Shown here piece by piece: positions 8,921 to 18,263 of a stretch of DNA of 56,229 nucleotides. The translations under genes were made by a program, and so were the position numbers. The stretch covers positions 1 to 56,229 of the forward strand of contig JAGNSU010000014.1 of the NCBI GenBank assembly GCA_017987895.1, given 5' to 3'. Each line of letters opens with the position of its first letter. Position 1 is the first letter of the stretch. This DNA comes from Flavobacteriales bacterium. GTDB taxonomy: Bacteria > Bacteroidota > Bacteroidia > Flavobacteriales_F > PHOS-HE28. Under the pieces are notes generated by a model, which saw nothing but the letters and a program-made list of their open reading frames with translations, was not told the origin of the DNA and did not search any database.

Positions 8921-10236
8921 TCGCCCAGGTCCTGTTCACCGCGTTGTTGCTCGCGGGGGCGGTCCTCTTCGCGCGCAACATCATGCGCGTGCGCCGGAAC
9001 ATCCTGTTGGGCCGCGATGTCACCATCAACGACCGCCAGGGCGAACGCTGGGCGCTCATGGCGCGTGTGGCCTTGGGTCAGAGCAAGATGGTGGTGCGCC
9101 CCGTGGCCGGCATCCTACATATCATCGTGTACGCGGGGTTCGTCATCATCAACATCGAAGTGCTGGAGATCATCATCGATGGCGTCTTCGGCACGCACCG
9201 GGTGCTCAGCTTCCTGGGGGGCTTCTACGACGTCCTCATCGGCGGTTTCGAGTGGCTTGCCCTCGGCGTGTGGGTGGCCTGTGCCATCTTCCTCGTGCGC
9301 CGCAACCTCATCAAGCTGAAGCGCTTCGTGATGAAGGAGCTCGACGGCTGGCCGCGCACCGATGCCAACTTGATCCTCGCCACGGAGATCGCCTTGATGA
9401 CCGCCTTCCTGCTGATGAACGGGGCTGATCAACTGCTTGCCTCGCGGGGAGCCGAGCACTATATCGTGGCGGGCGCTTTTCCGATCAGCGGTCTGCTGAC
9501 ACCCTTGTTGGATGGACTTTCGAACACATCGTTGATCCTGGTCGAGCGCATCTGCTGGTGGTTCCACATCATCGGCATCCTGGCCTTCCTCAACTACCTG
9601 GTGGTGAGCAAACACTTGCACATCCTGCTGGCCTTCCCCAATGTGTGGTACAGCACCTTGCGGCCGAAGACCGAGCTGGTGAACATGCCGCGCGTTACCG
9701 GTGAAGTGAGGAGCATGTTGGATCCCTCGGTGCAGCCACCGACCGTGACAGCACATACCGTGGCCGGCGTGGAAATGACCGAGCGCTTCGGAGCGAAGGA
9801 TGTCTTCGACCTCTCCTGGAAGCAACTGATGGACGCCTACTCCTGCACCGAGTGCGGGCGATGCACCAGCGTGTGCCCGGCGAACCTCACCGGCAAATTG
9901 CTCAGTCCGCGCAAGATCATGATGGATACCCGCGATCGCGCGGAGGAAGTGGGCAAGGTGATCGACGCGAAGAGCAAGTGGGAGGACGACGGCAAGAGCC
10001 TGCACATGCGCATCACCGAAGAGGAGTTGTGGGCCTGCACCACCTGCAACGCATGCACGGAGGCGTGCCCGGTGAACATCGATCCAGTGGGCATCATCAC
10101 AGACATGCGCCGCTACCTGGTGATGGAAGAAAGCCGCACGCGACCGGCTCTCACCAGCATGTTCACCAACGTGGAGAACAACGGTGCGCCCTGGGCGTTC
10201 GGACCGGACCAGCGGATGAAATGGACGGAACAGTGA
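8917..10236 (+). CDS. Membrane-bound 4Fe-4S dicluster reductase subunit
   Basis: A 439-residue inner-membrane protein. Several hydrophobic helices in the first ~250 residues (for example IIVYAGFVIINIEVLEIII and WLALGVWVACAIFLV) resemble the haem-b/NarI-like anchor of heterodisulfide-reductase-type proteins. Two ferredoxin-type 4Fe-4S motifs follow: CTECGRCTSVCP from Cys310 and CTTCNACTEACP from Cys374. It probably passes electrons between a quinone pool and the soluble partner encoded next. It overlaps the MCE gene by ATGA and ends 4 bp before the HdrB-like gene, so the two are translationally close. The electron donor and acceptor are unknown. This pair regularly accompanies the amidase/MCE genes in Bacteroidota, to my recollection. 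Confidence 0.88.
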   Translation: MIAQVLFTALLLAGAVLFARNIMRVRRNILLGRDVTINDRQGERWALMARVALGQSKMVVRPVAGILHIIVYAGFVIINIEVLEIIIDGVFGTHRVLSFLGGFYDVLIGGFEWLALGVWVACAIFLVRRNLIKLKRFVMKELDGWPRTDANLILATEIALMTAFLLMNGADQLLASRGAEHYIVAGAFPISGLLTPLLDGLSNTSLILVERICWWFHIIGILAFLNYLVVSKHLHILLAFPNVWYSTLRPKTELVNMPRVTGEVRSMLDPSVQPPTVTAHTVAGVEMTERFGAKDVFDLSWKQLMDAYSCTECGRCTSVCPANLTGKLLSPRKIMMDTRDRAEEVGKVIDAKSKWEDDGKSLHMRITEEELWACTTCNACTEACPVNIDPVGIITDMRRYLVMEESRTRPALTSMFTNVENNGAPWAFGPDQRMKWTEQ

Positions 10237-10240
10237 TCCC

Positions 10241-11032
10241 ATGAACGAACCGCTGCACATCCGGACCATGGCGGAGTACACCGCCGCTGGCGAAGTACCC
10301 GACGTCCTGTTCTGGGTGGGTTGCGCTGGGAGTTTCGATGATCGTGCGCGGAAGATCAGCAAGGCGTTCGTGCGGATCCTGAACGCTGCGAAAGTGAAGT
10401 TCGCCGTGCTCGGCCAGGAGGAATCCTGCACGGGTGATCCAGCACGACGTGCGGGCAACGAGTTCCTTTTCCAGATGCAGGCGCTCAACAACGTCACCGT
10501 GCTGAACGGCTATGGGGTGAAGCGTATCGTAACGGCCTGCCCGCATTGCTTCAACACCTTGAAGAACGAGTACCCCGCAGTGGGCGGTTCCTATGAGGTG
10601 ATGCACCACACCCAGTTCATCAACACACTTTTGAAGGAAGGGCGGATCAAAGTGGAAGGCGGCAACTTCAAAGGGAAGCGCATCACCTTCCACGATCCGT
10701 GCTATCTGGGCCGTGGCAACGGTGAGTACGAAGCCCCGCGTGAAGTGCTTTTGAAATTGGACGCCGCCTTGGTCGAGATGAAGCGAAGCCGTGCCAACGG
10801 GCTGTGCTGCGGTGCGGGCGGCGGACAGATGTTCAAAGAAGCCGAGCCCGGCACAAGGGAAGTGAACATCGAGCGCAGCGAGGAAGCGCTAGGCACCGCC
10901 CCGAACGTGATCGCCGCAGGATGTCCTTTCTGCAACACCATGCTCACCGACGGGGTGAAGCACTTCAACAAGGAAGGCGAAGTGCAGGTGAAGGACGTGG
11001 CGGAGCTGATCGCCGAGGCGGGGGATCTATAG
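10241..11032 (+). CDS. HdrB-like (Fe-S)-binding protein with CCG domains
   Basis: A 263-residue cytoplasmic protein with cysteine-rich CCG-type domains like those of HdrB, GlpC and LutA. The first set has FWVGCAGS and VTACPHCFNTL. The second has FHDPCYLGR, GLCCGAGGG and AAGCPFCNTM. Such domains bind a non-canonical 4Fe-4S cluster and carry the thiol/quinone redox chemistry in partnership with a membrane ferredoxin subunit, here the gene 4 bp upstream. The start at 10241 follows directly on the previous stop. It is the last gene of the operon, and its stop lies 12 bp from the convergent stop of the next gene, leaving no room for a separate terminator. Confidence 0.88.
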   Translation: MNEPLHIRTMAEYTAAGEVPDVLFWVGCAGSFDDRARKISKAFVRILNAAKVKFAVLGQEESCTGDPARRAGNEFLFQMQALNNVTVLNGYGVKRIVTACPHCFNTLKNEYPAVGGSYEVMHHTQFINTLLKEGRIKVEGGNFKGKRITFHDPCYLGRGNGEYEAPREVLLKLDAALVEMKRSRANGLCCGAGGGQMFKEAEPGTREVNIERSEEALGTAPNVIAAGCPFCNTMLTDGVKHFNKEGEVQVKDVAELIAEAGDL

Positions 11033-11044
11033 CCGACTAACGGG

Positions 11045-12634
11045 TCAATCCACCAAGAACCGCCAGGAGCGGAATGCACCATCGAACTGCATCGTCACCA
11101 AGTAGATGCCTGTATTGAGGTCACTGAGGTGCACGGAAGGGGTGGTGCCCTGGACATATCCCTGCCAGACAACGCGCCCCACGGCGTCTTGGACCTTCAA
11201 CCGGGCATTGTGCGAAGATCCGTTCCCCGTGATCCGCAGTTCACCCGATGGCCGATCGAACTGCACGGAGATATCCATGACGTCGATTTCCGCGTCCACG
11301 GCAGTGGGCATCCCATTGGCAAGCTTCACCACCCAGCCATCCGCCATCAGGTGGTGGCCCACCACGTCGCCATCGCTCGAATAAGCGGTACCTCCGAGGA
11401 GGCAAGAGCCATCGGCACCGTGACATACAGCCCAGGCATTGTCCAGTCCGGATCCGCCAAGGGACAGTTGCCACAGCAGTGAACCGGCGGAATCCAGCTC
11501 GGAAATCCAGGCGTCGTAATTCCCATGGTTCCCCGTCACATCCCCATCGTTCGATGCCACCGTACCTGAGACGAGGATGCCACCATCACCCCCGACCGTG
11601 GCCGACCATGAGTTGTCCCGTTCCGATCCCCCAAGGCACTTCTGCCATTCGATATTGCCCAGGGAATCAAGTTGCACGACCCAAGCGTCATGTTTATGAT
11701 ATCCATCGAACCCATAATGCCAGCCCGAGACATCACCGTCGTCCGAATTAGTTTGACCGGCGACCAGCCAACTAGCGTTCTTCATTGCGCTTATCGAGTA
11801 AGCATATTCGCCGCGCGATCCACCCAACATTTTTTGCCACAGAACCTGTCCGGTGCTGTCTAGTCTTACCACCCAGGCATCACCGCCGCCGTGCGTACCT
11901 GAAGCATCGCCATTGTTCGAATCGCAGATCCCACCGACCAGACAGCCGCCATCCGCTAATAACTCCATGCTGAACCCATGATCGTCACCCGTCCCACCAA
12001 GGGCATTGGTCCAAAGCACATTCCCATTGGGATCCAGCTTCACCACCCAATAGTCGTACAGCGGGAACCCTAAGGAGTTGTAACCAGGATGCCAGTCCAC
12101 CACATCGCCATCCTCGGAGATCGTGCGTCCGCATGCCAGATACCCTCCATCTGGGGTTTGCCGAACCGCATAGGCGACCTCATGTCGCGATCCTCCGAAC
12201 GATCGTTGCCATTGCAGATCACCGGTGGCGTCCACCTTGAATAGCCACATATCGTTCATGCCGTGGTTCTGTGTCAGATCGCCATCGTCGCTTCCGCTGG
12301 ACCCAGCAACTATGAATCCCCCATCAGCGGTCAGATCGATCGCTTGAGCGCGTTCACCGCTGGTTCCACCATAAGTCCGTTGCCACTCGATGTTGCCACC
12401 TTGATCGAGCTTGACCAGCCAGGCGTCCGACCATCCATGGTTCATAGTGACATCGCCATCCGCCGACATGGTCATGCAGGCGAGGATATATCCCCCGTCG
12501 GGGGTTTCCAGCACATCGTTCACTTCGTCGTCGGCACTTCCTCCAAGGCAGCGTTGCCATTCGATCTGCGGTTGTGTCAGGCAGCGCGATGCCAGAACGG
12601 CCATCAAGACGAGGAGGGATGCACGGCTTGTCAT
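11045..12634 (-). CDS. T9SS cargo protein with seven WQxxLGGS repeats (propeller-like)
   Basis: A 529-residue exported protein. The signal peptide is MTSRASLLVLMAVLASRCLTQ. Seven repeats of about 55-65 residues follow, each starting with a variant of WQ(R/K)xxGGSxxDE, passing through TPDGGY(I/L)ACG, an acidic SxDGDV loop and DAWVVKLDxxGN. The pattern resembles SBBP/delta-60-type repeats, and seven copies would close a seven-bladed beta-propeller. The DGDV loops might bind calcium. The final ~80 residues (DISVQFDRPSGELRITG, VGRVVWQGYVQG, LNTGIYLVTMQ) look like a T9SS sorting domain. It is convergent with the HdrB-like gene. A likely -7 element lies at 12661-12668. Confidence 0.85.
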   Translation of the reverse strand: MTSRASLLVLMAVLASRCLTQPQIEWQRCLGGSADDEVNDVLETPDGGYILACMTMSADGDVTMNHGWSDAWLVKLDQGGNIEWQRTYGGTSGERAQAIDLTADGGFIVAGSSGSDDGDLTQNHGMNDMWLFKVDATGDLQWQRSFGGSRHEVAYAVRQTPDGGYLACGRTISEDGDVVDWHPGYNSLGFPLYDYWVVKLDPNGNVLWTNALGGTGDDHGFSMELLADGGCLVGGICDSNNGDASGTHGGGDAWVVRLDSTGQVLWQKMLGGSRGEYAYSISAMKNASWLVAGQTNSDDGDVSGWHYGFDGYHKHDAWVVQLDSLGNIEWQKCLGGSERDNSWSATVGGDGGILVSGTVASNDGDVTGNHGNYDAWISELDSAGSLLWQLSLGGSGLDNAWAVCHGADGSCLLGGTAYSSDGDVVGHHLMADGWVVKLANGMPTAVDAEIDVMDISVQFDRPSGELRITGNGSSHNARLKVQDAVGRVVWQGYVQGTTPSVHLSDLNTGIYLVTMQFDGAFRSWRFLVD

Positions 12635-12660
12635 GAGAAAGACGTAAGTGAGCGCAGCAC

Positions 12661-12668
12661 CGAAGCTA
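12661..12668 (-). promoter_or_regulatory. Candidate -7 element of the propeller-like gene
   Basis: On the minus strand TAGCTTCG lies 27 bp before the start at 12634. It fits TAnnTT(T/C)G, the element seen before other genes in this window. Confidence 0.4.
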
Positions 12669-12708
12669 AATGCGGATGGAACGCCGATCCACTGGCGCAG
12701 GTGGAGTT

Positions 12709-12733
12709 ATCCACGCGTCCATGTCGCGTGGAT
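12709..12733 (-). terminator. Hairpin after the tricorn-like protease gene, no U tract
   Basis: A perfect 9-bp stem (ATCCACGCG / CGCGTGGAT) with a 7-nt loop starts 7 bp beyond the stop of the protease gene and precedes the promoter of the next gene. The position suits transcription termination, but the T tract is missing. Confidence 0.45.
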
Positions 12734-12739
12734 CGCGCC

Positions 12740-15700
12740 CTACTGCCCCAACAACACCTTCACCGCCGCCTCCAACTGCTGGTCGCGTCCCTTGCTCACC
12801 AGGCCGGGCTCCAACGCTTGTTTCACATCGGGTTCCAACTGCGTGTTCTCCATGAAGTTCCCGGCGTTGTCGATCATGCCCACTTGCGGGATGCCGAACA
12901 CCACACCGCTCTGCATGCGCTCCCACCACACGGCGGTGCCCGTGCCGGGTACTGGCATGCCGACCAGCTTCCCGATGCCTAGCGCCTTGTAGGTGACAGG
13001 GAAGAGGTGCGCATCGCTGTAGTTGCTTTCGCCCATCACCACGGCGCTGGGTTTCTGCCATTTGAACTGCGGTTCGGTGCCGAGCTTCTGGCCGCGCGGT
13101 TCCATGCGCATGTAGGTTTTGCCGGCAAGGAAAGTGGCCAGATCATCGTGCAACCAACCGCCGCCGTTGAATCGGGTGTCGACCACGAGACCATCCTTGT
13201 CGTGGTAGCGGCCCAGGGCTTCATCGTAGACCCGGCGATAGGAGCGATCGTTCATGCCGCGCACATGCACATAGCCGATACGTCCGCCGCTCAAGCTGTC
13301 CACGATATGGCGGCAACGCTCCACCCAACGCTGATAGAGCAGTTCGCCTTCATCGTCCAGGGAGATCGGTTTCACGGTCTCGTCCCAGCGTTCCTTCTTG
13401 ATCGGATCGTAAAGGCTGAGCAGCGTCGGCTTTCCTGTTCTGCGGTTGAGGAGGCGGGCATGATCCTCCTGCGGGGTGATCGCCTGTCCGTCGATCTTCT
13501 CGATCACCACACCGGCTTTGATACGGGAACCTTCCTTCACCACGGGGCTCTTATCGATCACCTCCTCCACCCGCAGGCCGTTCAAGGTCATGTCGTTCGC
13601 GAACAGCAGGCCTAAGGCGGCGGTCTCGTCGCCGTGCTCCGGCTCATCGTAGAAACGCCCGCCGGTGTGTGAGGCGTTCAGTTCGCCCAGCATCTCGCTG
13701 AGCAGTTCCGCGAAATCCCAGTTGTTGTTGATATAAGGAAGCATGCGCGCGTACTCCGCCTTATACAAAGCCCAGTTCACGCCCTGCAGGTCGGCGCGGT
13801 AGAACTTCTTCTGCACCTGGCGCCAGACGTGTTCGAAGAGATAAGCACGCTCCAGGTCCTCGTTCAAGGTCATCTCGCCGTTGATACCCACGTTCTTCAA
13901 TTCGCCTTTCTCGATCTCCACCTTGGCTATGCCGCCGTCCTTATTGAGGAAGAGGAACTTGCCCTCCTTGTCCAATTCGAGCGCGCCGGCATTGCTGGCG
14001 TTCATTTTCGCGAGCACCTTGGTCTCGCCGGTGCGTAGTTCGGTCTGCCACAGGTCGTAGCCCTTCTCGAAGCGGGCCAGGTAGAAGAGCTTCTCGCCGT
14101 CCTTGGAGAGCACCGCACCCGCCAGATCGCTGGAGTGCATGGTGAGGCGCACTTTGCGCAGTTCCACGTCCTCAAGATCGAACTTCAAGGGCTTGACGGG
14201 TCCATCCTTCTTGTCATCCTTCTTGTCCTTGTCGCTCTTGCCATCCTTCTTGTCCTTCTTCTCCTCTTCCTCCTTCTTCTTCTTGTCCTCTTCCTCCTTC
14301 AGCAAGGCCGCTTCCTCCTTGCTCAGCTTGAAGCGATCGAAGGCTTCCTGGTCGAGGAACAGGGCGTAGGCATCGGCCTGGCCGCCCCAGCTGGCGTGGT
14401 TCTTCATGCCATCGCGGGAGCTGTAGAAGAGCATCGCTTTGCCGTCCATGGTCCATTTCGGAAGCCCGCCGCCATATCCGCTCTTGGTGAGGTCGGTGAT
14501 CACCGGCGTGCCTTCCACGTTCACCAGCCCGCATTGGGTGATCCACTGGTCGGGATGCAGGAACTCCACCAACAGCCACTTGCTGTCCGGGCTCCAGCTG
14601 AAGAACTGATCGCCATCGGCGTAGCTGTAGTTCTTATCGCCCGGCATGATCGTGCGCACCTGCTTGTTGGCCAGGTCCATCACACGTATCGCGCTGCGTT
14701 CCTCCAAGTAGGCCACTTCCTTCCCATCGGGCGAATAGGCCGGTTGGAACTCCTCGGCCGGGGTGTTCAAGAGCGCTTCTTCTTTCAGCAAGGTGGCATT
14801 GAAGAAGTACTGCTCCTCTTTGCGGACGATGGTACTTGTGTACAGGTCCCAACTGGCATTGCGCTCTGTGGCGTAGAGCAGTGTGCGGCCATCCGGGCTG
14901 AAGGAGACCGATCGCTCCTGCTCGGGTGTGTTGGTGATGCGGCGGGTGGTGCCCTCGGCCACGGAGGTCACGAACACTTCCCCACGATGGACGAACGCCA
15001 CCTCCTTTCCGTTCGAGGAGAGCGCGATCTCGGTCACGTCGCCTTTTACGGGAACCGTCCGCACTGGATTGTAGCGACCATCGGCAGCGATACGCACGCT
15101 CACTTTCGCAGGCGTTGCGCCATCGGTCATGGTGTGCAGTTCGCCCTGGTAGCTGAAGCAGAGGATGCCGTTGTCGCTCCGGCTCAGGTAGCGCACAGGA
15201 TGGTCCTTCAAGAAGCTCACCTGGGTGGATGTGCCACCGGCCACGGGCATCTTGTGGATGTTGTAGCTGCCTTTCTCCTCTGTGAGGAAGTACACCGTGC
15301 TGCCGTCCTGCGTGAACACCGGATTGCGGTCCTCTCCAACGAACGTGGTGATCCGCTTGAACTCTTTGTTCCCCACAGCGTAGGTCCACACGTCGCGGGT
15401 GACGGAGGAAGTATGGTGCTTGCGGAAATTGTCCTCGTAGCCCTTCCGGTCGTGGAAAACGAGCATTGTGCCCGAAGCATTGAACCGCGCGCTCTGTGCG
15501 GGAACGGTGAGCACTTGTTCGGCCCGTCCGCCCGTGATGGGTACAGTGTAGAGTTCTCCCAGGCCGCCGGTGGGGAAGAGCTGGCAGTTCGCGTCGTCGA
15601 GCCGGTTGCTGTAGAAGAGCACCTTGCTGTTGTCCGGGGTGAAGTCGGTCGGCGTGTCCCAGTTGGAATGGTGGGTGAGGCGTGTCGCCGTGCCGCCGGT

Positions 15701-15985
15701 GCTGGGCATCACGAACACGTCCCCGTTCCCGTAGCGGTTGCTGCTGAAGGCGATCCATTGCCCGTCATGCGACCAGACCGGAGCGCCATCCAAGGCTTCG
15801 TGGGTGGTGAGCAGTACGGCATCGCCCCCGGCGGCAGGCACACGCCACAGGTCGCCCTGATAGCAGAACACGATGGTGGATCCATCCGGGCTTATCGCGG
15901 GTTGCCGCAGCCAGAGCGGCGCTACTTGGGCGGAGGCGAGCAAGGCGAACAGCCCGAGGGCGAAGGTGGCGAGGGAACGTGGCAT
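12740..15985 (-). CDS. Tricorn-like S41 protease (PD40 propeller, PDZ, S41)
   Basis: A 1081-residue exported protease. The signal peptide is MPRSLATFALGLFALLASAQ. Residues ~25-500 hold TolB/PD40-type beta-propeller repeats (PAISPDGSTIVFCYQGDLW, WSHDGQWIAFSSNR, FSPDGRTLLYATER). A very charged Lys/Asp/Glu-rich stretch follows at ~550-600. Then come a second propeller part, the ELNASHTGGRFY motif with a likely catalytic His near 773, a PDZ domain (GLRVEEVIDKSPVVKEGSRI), and the S41 core with the likely nucleophile Ser near 990 in GESNYSDAHLF. It is expected to degrade peptides in the periplasm or at the surface. The length matches the tricorn family. It is transcribed alone; a hairpin follows its stop. 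Confidence 0.9.
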   Translation of the reverse strand: MPRSLATFALGLFALLASAQVAPLWLRQPAISPDGSTIVFCYQGDLWRVPAAGGDAVLLTTHEALDGAPVWSHDGQWIAFSSNRYGNGDVFVMPSTGGTATRLTHHSNWDTPTDFTPDNSKVLFYSNRLDDANCQLFPTGGLGELYTVPITGGRAEQVLTVPAQSARFNASGTMLVFHDRKGYEDNFRKHHTSSVTRDVWTYAVGNKEFKRITTFVGEDRNPVFTQDGSTVYFLTEEKGSYNIHKMPVAGGTSTQVSFLKDHPVRYLSRSDNGILCFSYQGELHTMTDGATPAKVSVRIAADGRYNPVRTVPVKGDVTEIALSSNGKEVAFVHRGEVFVTSVAEGTTRRITNTPEQERSVSFSPDGRTLLYATERNASWDLYTSTIVRKEEQYFFNATLLKEEALLNTPAEEFQPAYSPDGKEVAYLEERSAIRVMDLANKQVRTIMPGDKNYSYADGDQFFSWSPDSKWLLVEFLHPDQWITQCGLVNVEGTPVITDLTKSGYGGGLPKWTMDGKAMLFYSSRDGMKNHASWGGQADAYALFLDQEAFDRFKLSKEEAALLKEEEDKKKKEEEEKKDKKDGKSDKDKKDDKKDGPVKPLKFDLEDVELRKVRLTMHSSDLAGAVLSKDGEKLFYLARFEKGYDLWQTELRTGETKVLAKMNASNAGALELDKEGKFLFLNKDGGIAKVEIEKGELKNVGINGEMTLNEDLERAYLFEHVWRQVQKKFYRADLQGVNWALYKAEYARMLPYINNNWDFAELLSEMLGELNASHTGGRFYDEPEHGDETAALGLLFANDMTLNGLRVEEVIDKSPVVKEGSRIKAGVVIEKIDGQAITPQEDHARLLNRRTGKPTLLSLYDPIKKERWDETVKPISLDDEGELLYQRWVERCRHIVDSLSGGRIGYVHVRGMNDRSYRRVYDEALGRYHDKDGLVVDTRFNGGGWLHDDLATFLAGKTYMRMEPRGQKLGTEPQFKWQKPSAVVMGESNYSDAHLFPVTYKALGIGKLVGMPVPGTGTAVWWERMQSGVVFGIPQVGMIDNAGNFMENTQLEPDVKQALEPGLVSKGRDQQLEAAVKVLLGQ

Positions 15986-16076
15986 GGGAATGGTGCGTAG
16001 TAGGGGGCACGAAGAAAAGAACAGGAGGGCTGTTCACAACTACCCGAGGGACGGTCCGGTGGACGGGATCCCTTGC

Positions 16077-16085
16077 CAACTTTGC
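16077..16085 (+). promoter_or_regulatory. Candidate -7 element before the 170-aa gene
   Basis: CAACTTTGC differs from TAnnTTTGC only at the first base and ends 28 bp before the ATG at 16114. Confidence 0.4.
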
Positions 16086-16113
16086 GCGGCCCCCATCTAT
16101 TCCTCTTCGCACC

Positions 16114-16626
16114 ATGGACATGAACACACTTGCGGAACAGAAGGTGAAGACGCTGCAGGACATGCCTGCGCACGCGCGTGTGTGGATCTACAAGACCGCG
16201 CGGGACCTGGGGCAGGCCGAGCAGAAACTGATCCGCGAGCGCGGAGCGTTGTTCACAAGCACTTGGGCCGCACATGGCGCGGCACTGGACGCTTGCGTGG
16301 ATGTGCTCGAGGACCGGTTCGTGGCCGTGGCGGTGGATGAGGTTCAAGCACTGGCCAGCGGATGTAGCATCGATAAGAGCGTGGGCTTCATCAAGCAATT
16401 GGAGATGGACCTGAACTTGATGCTCACCGATCGCATGGTCGTGGTGTTCGAGCACGATGGTGGGGTCCACAGCACGCGATTGCAGGATCTACCGGCGCTG
16501 ATCGCGGAAGGCGAGTTCACCTTGGATACGATCGTTTTCGATGATCTTGTGAGCACTGTAGGTGAGCTTCGTGACCGTTTCCGCGTCCGGCTGGCGGATA
16601 GCTGGATGAACCGTTTCCTTTCTTGA
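16114..16626 (+). CDS. Bacteroidota-specific protein misnamed 'ABC transporter ATPase'
   Basis: A 170-residue soluble protein. Its sequence marks (ARVWIYKTAR, WAAHGAALDA, ASGCSIDKSVGFIKQLE, TIVFDDLV, DSWMNRFL) match, from memory, a ~160-aa family widespread in Bacteroidota that databases often call 'ABC transporter ATPase'. No Walker A, Walker B or ABC signature motif is present, so that name is not supported; the function is unknown. The conserved Cys in GCSID is the only obvious reactive residue. The start at 16114 gives the family's normal length; the frame continues upstream without support. It lies between the tricorn-like gene (divergent) and the OstA gene (convergent), among envelope-biogenesis genes. 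Confidence 0.8.
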   Translation: MDMNTLAEQKVKTLQDMPAHARVWIYKTARDLGQAEQKLIRERGALFTSTWAAHGAALDACVDVLEDRFVAVAVDEVQALASGCSIDKSVGFIKQLEMDLNLMLTDRMVVVFEHDGGVHSTRLQDLPALIAEGEFTLDTIVFDDLVSTVGELRDRFRVRLADSWMNRFLS

Positions 16627-16645
16627 AGAGATCATGAACAGGGTC

Positions 16646-18190
16646 TCAGGGATCCTTCCACACCGGAAGGCCGGGTGTGGGAACCTTGCGCTGGATGTCC
16701 GCACGATCGATGGGCCGCTCCTGTTGGCGCCAGGTGAAACCGGGTAGCATCAACTCTTCCGTCGGTGCCTTTTCCAAAGGGTAGAGCACCGCGTCCGGTT
16801 GGGTGAGGAAGCTGACGGAACTTACTTCACCGTCCGCCACGCGCACGAGGATCCGGCTGCAGTCCGCGCGGTTCACGCCCACGATGCGTTTCACACTGTC
16901 CTGGGTCTCCTGGGCGTAGTAGACCGTGCGGGCGTTGCCTTCGGTGATCAGATGGTCCAGTTCGTTGTTCACGAAGTAGCCGGTCATCGTAGTGCCCACC
17001 ACTTGATCGAAGTGTATGCTGTCCACCAATGAGGTCATGAACGCGTTCCCGTCGGCGTAGAGACGATGCACATGCCCATCGACCAGCGCGATGCGGATAT
17101 GGTCGCCGGTGATCTGGTCCTTGCCGCTCCATAGCACCGGCTCGTGGAACATGCGGATCATGCTGTCGGTTTCGGCGTAGATCAATGTGTCGCACACGCC
17201 TTGCAGGTCCTTTTTGAAGAAGCGCACGCTCTGTCGCGCTGTGATGCGGCGCGCACCACCGGCCGTGTCGGGAGCGGCGAAGAGACTGTCGGCGTGCATG
17301 AACAGGGTGTCGCTGTCCGAGCGCATCAACAGTTCGGCATGGCCGGTGACGTAGGAGCGCTCGCTGCGCTGGTCGTAGCGACCATGGTCGCCGAGGACGG
17401 TGGTACCGTTCGCGGTGTCGGTGGCTACCACGTGTCCCCAAGCGAGACCGACGCCCACTTCTCCATCGTAGTGGACACTATCGCCCTCCAGTTCCTGTCC
17501 GTCCGTGATCACCCTGGCGCGTTGGGTGAAGTCGGCCTTCCGTGTGCGGGTGTCGTAAGTGCCGCGCACACATTCGATACGCGACGTTTTCAGTGTGATC
17601 GTGGTGGGGCCGAAGAATTCCGCGACACCGGTGGCGGTGTGGTAGTGCAACGTATCGCTGGTGATGGTGCGTTCCGGATGACGCAACACCACATCGCGGC
17701 TGAAGACGAAGCGGCGTGCGTCCGAGAGATAGGTGCCCACACGGCTCGTCAACGTATCCCCTTCGGCATGGCCCACAATGGTGCCCCCGCCACTGTAGGT
17801 CGCGGACTTGTTGCGCAGGTCATAGACCAATGCGGGTGTGCGCAAGGTGGTCCCGGGATCCACCATCACCACATCCCCATCGAGCGTGGCGGTGCGTTCC
17901 TTTCCGTCGTAGTCCAGGCGTTCGCCGGTGATGGTGAGCGTGTCGCCCTGCACGATGCGGATATGGCCATAGGCCTTCACCGTGCGCTCCTGGTAGAGCC
18001 AAGCGCTGTCGCACTGCATCACGGCATCCTCATGCCGGAAGCGCACATTGCCTTGCAGGCGTTGCACACCGGGGGCCACTTCTTCCTCGAACTTCCAAAC
18101 GTCGGCATTGAGCACTTCGATACGGGCCGCTTCCTGGCAGGGCGAAAGGATGGAAGTGAGCACGAACGTCATCAGCAGCGCGGACCGCAT
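16646..18190 (-). CDS. OstA/LptA-like LPS-transport protein
   Basis: A 514-residue periplasmic protein of the OstA-like family. With the start at 18190 the N-terminus MRSALLMTFVLTSILSPCQ is a good signal peptide; an in-frame ATG at 18244 is the alternative but adds a poor leader. Successive beta-jelly-roll segments carry the typical pattern LQGNVRFRHEDAVMQCDSAW, TITGERLDYDGKERTATLDG, VVLRHPERTITSDTLHYHT and GYFVNNELDHLITEGNART. These are expected to form the bridge that moves LPS from the inner membrane to LptD, whose gene is ~10 kb away. Bacteroidota OstA proteins are longer than E. coli LptA, as here. It is the third gene of the OmpH-DUF4924-OstA unit. Confidence 0.88.
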   Translation of the reverse strand: MRSALLMTFVLTSILSPCQEAARIEVLNADVWKFEEEVAPGVQRLQGNVRFRHEDAVMQCDSAWLYQERTVKAYGHIRIVQGDTLTITGERLDYDGKERTATLDGDVVMVDPGTTLRTPALVYDLRNKSATYSGGGTIVGHAEGDTLTSRVGTYLSDARRFVFSRDVVLRHPERTITSDTLHYHTATGVAEFFGPTTITLKTSRIECVRGTYDTRTRKADFTQRARVITDGQELEGDSVHYDGEVGVGLAWGHVVATDTANGTTVLGDHGRYDQRSERSYVTGHAELLMRSDSDTLFMHADSLFAAPDTAGGARRITARQSVRFFKKDLQGVCDTLIYAETDSMIRMFHEPVLWSGKDQITGDHIRIALVDGHVHRLYADGNAFMTSLVDSIHFDQVVGTTMTGYFVNNELDHLITEGNARTVYYAQETQDSVKRIVGVNRADCSRILVRVADGEVSSVSFLTQPDAVLYPLEKAPTEELMLPGFTWRQQERPIDRADIQRKVPTPGLPVWKDP

Positions 18191-18263
18191 TGACGCGGTG
18201 CGCGGCGAAGACCATGCCGTGCGCGGGGAGGGGAGCATGTCCACGAAGGTCGTGCGGCGCGGC

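Noticed and set aside
14135..16000. 621-codon plus-strand frame over the tricorn-like protease
   Set aside because: It mirrors the codon bias of the minus-strand gene, which has a signal peptide, propeller repeats and S41 motifs.
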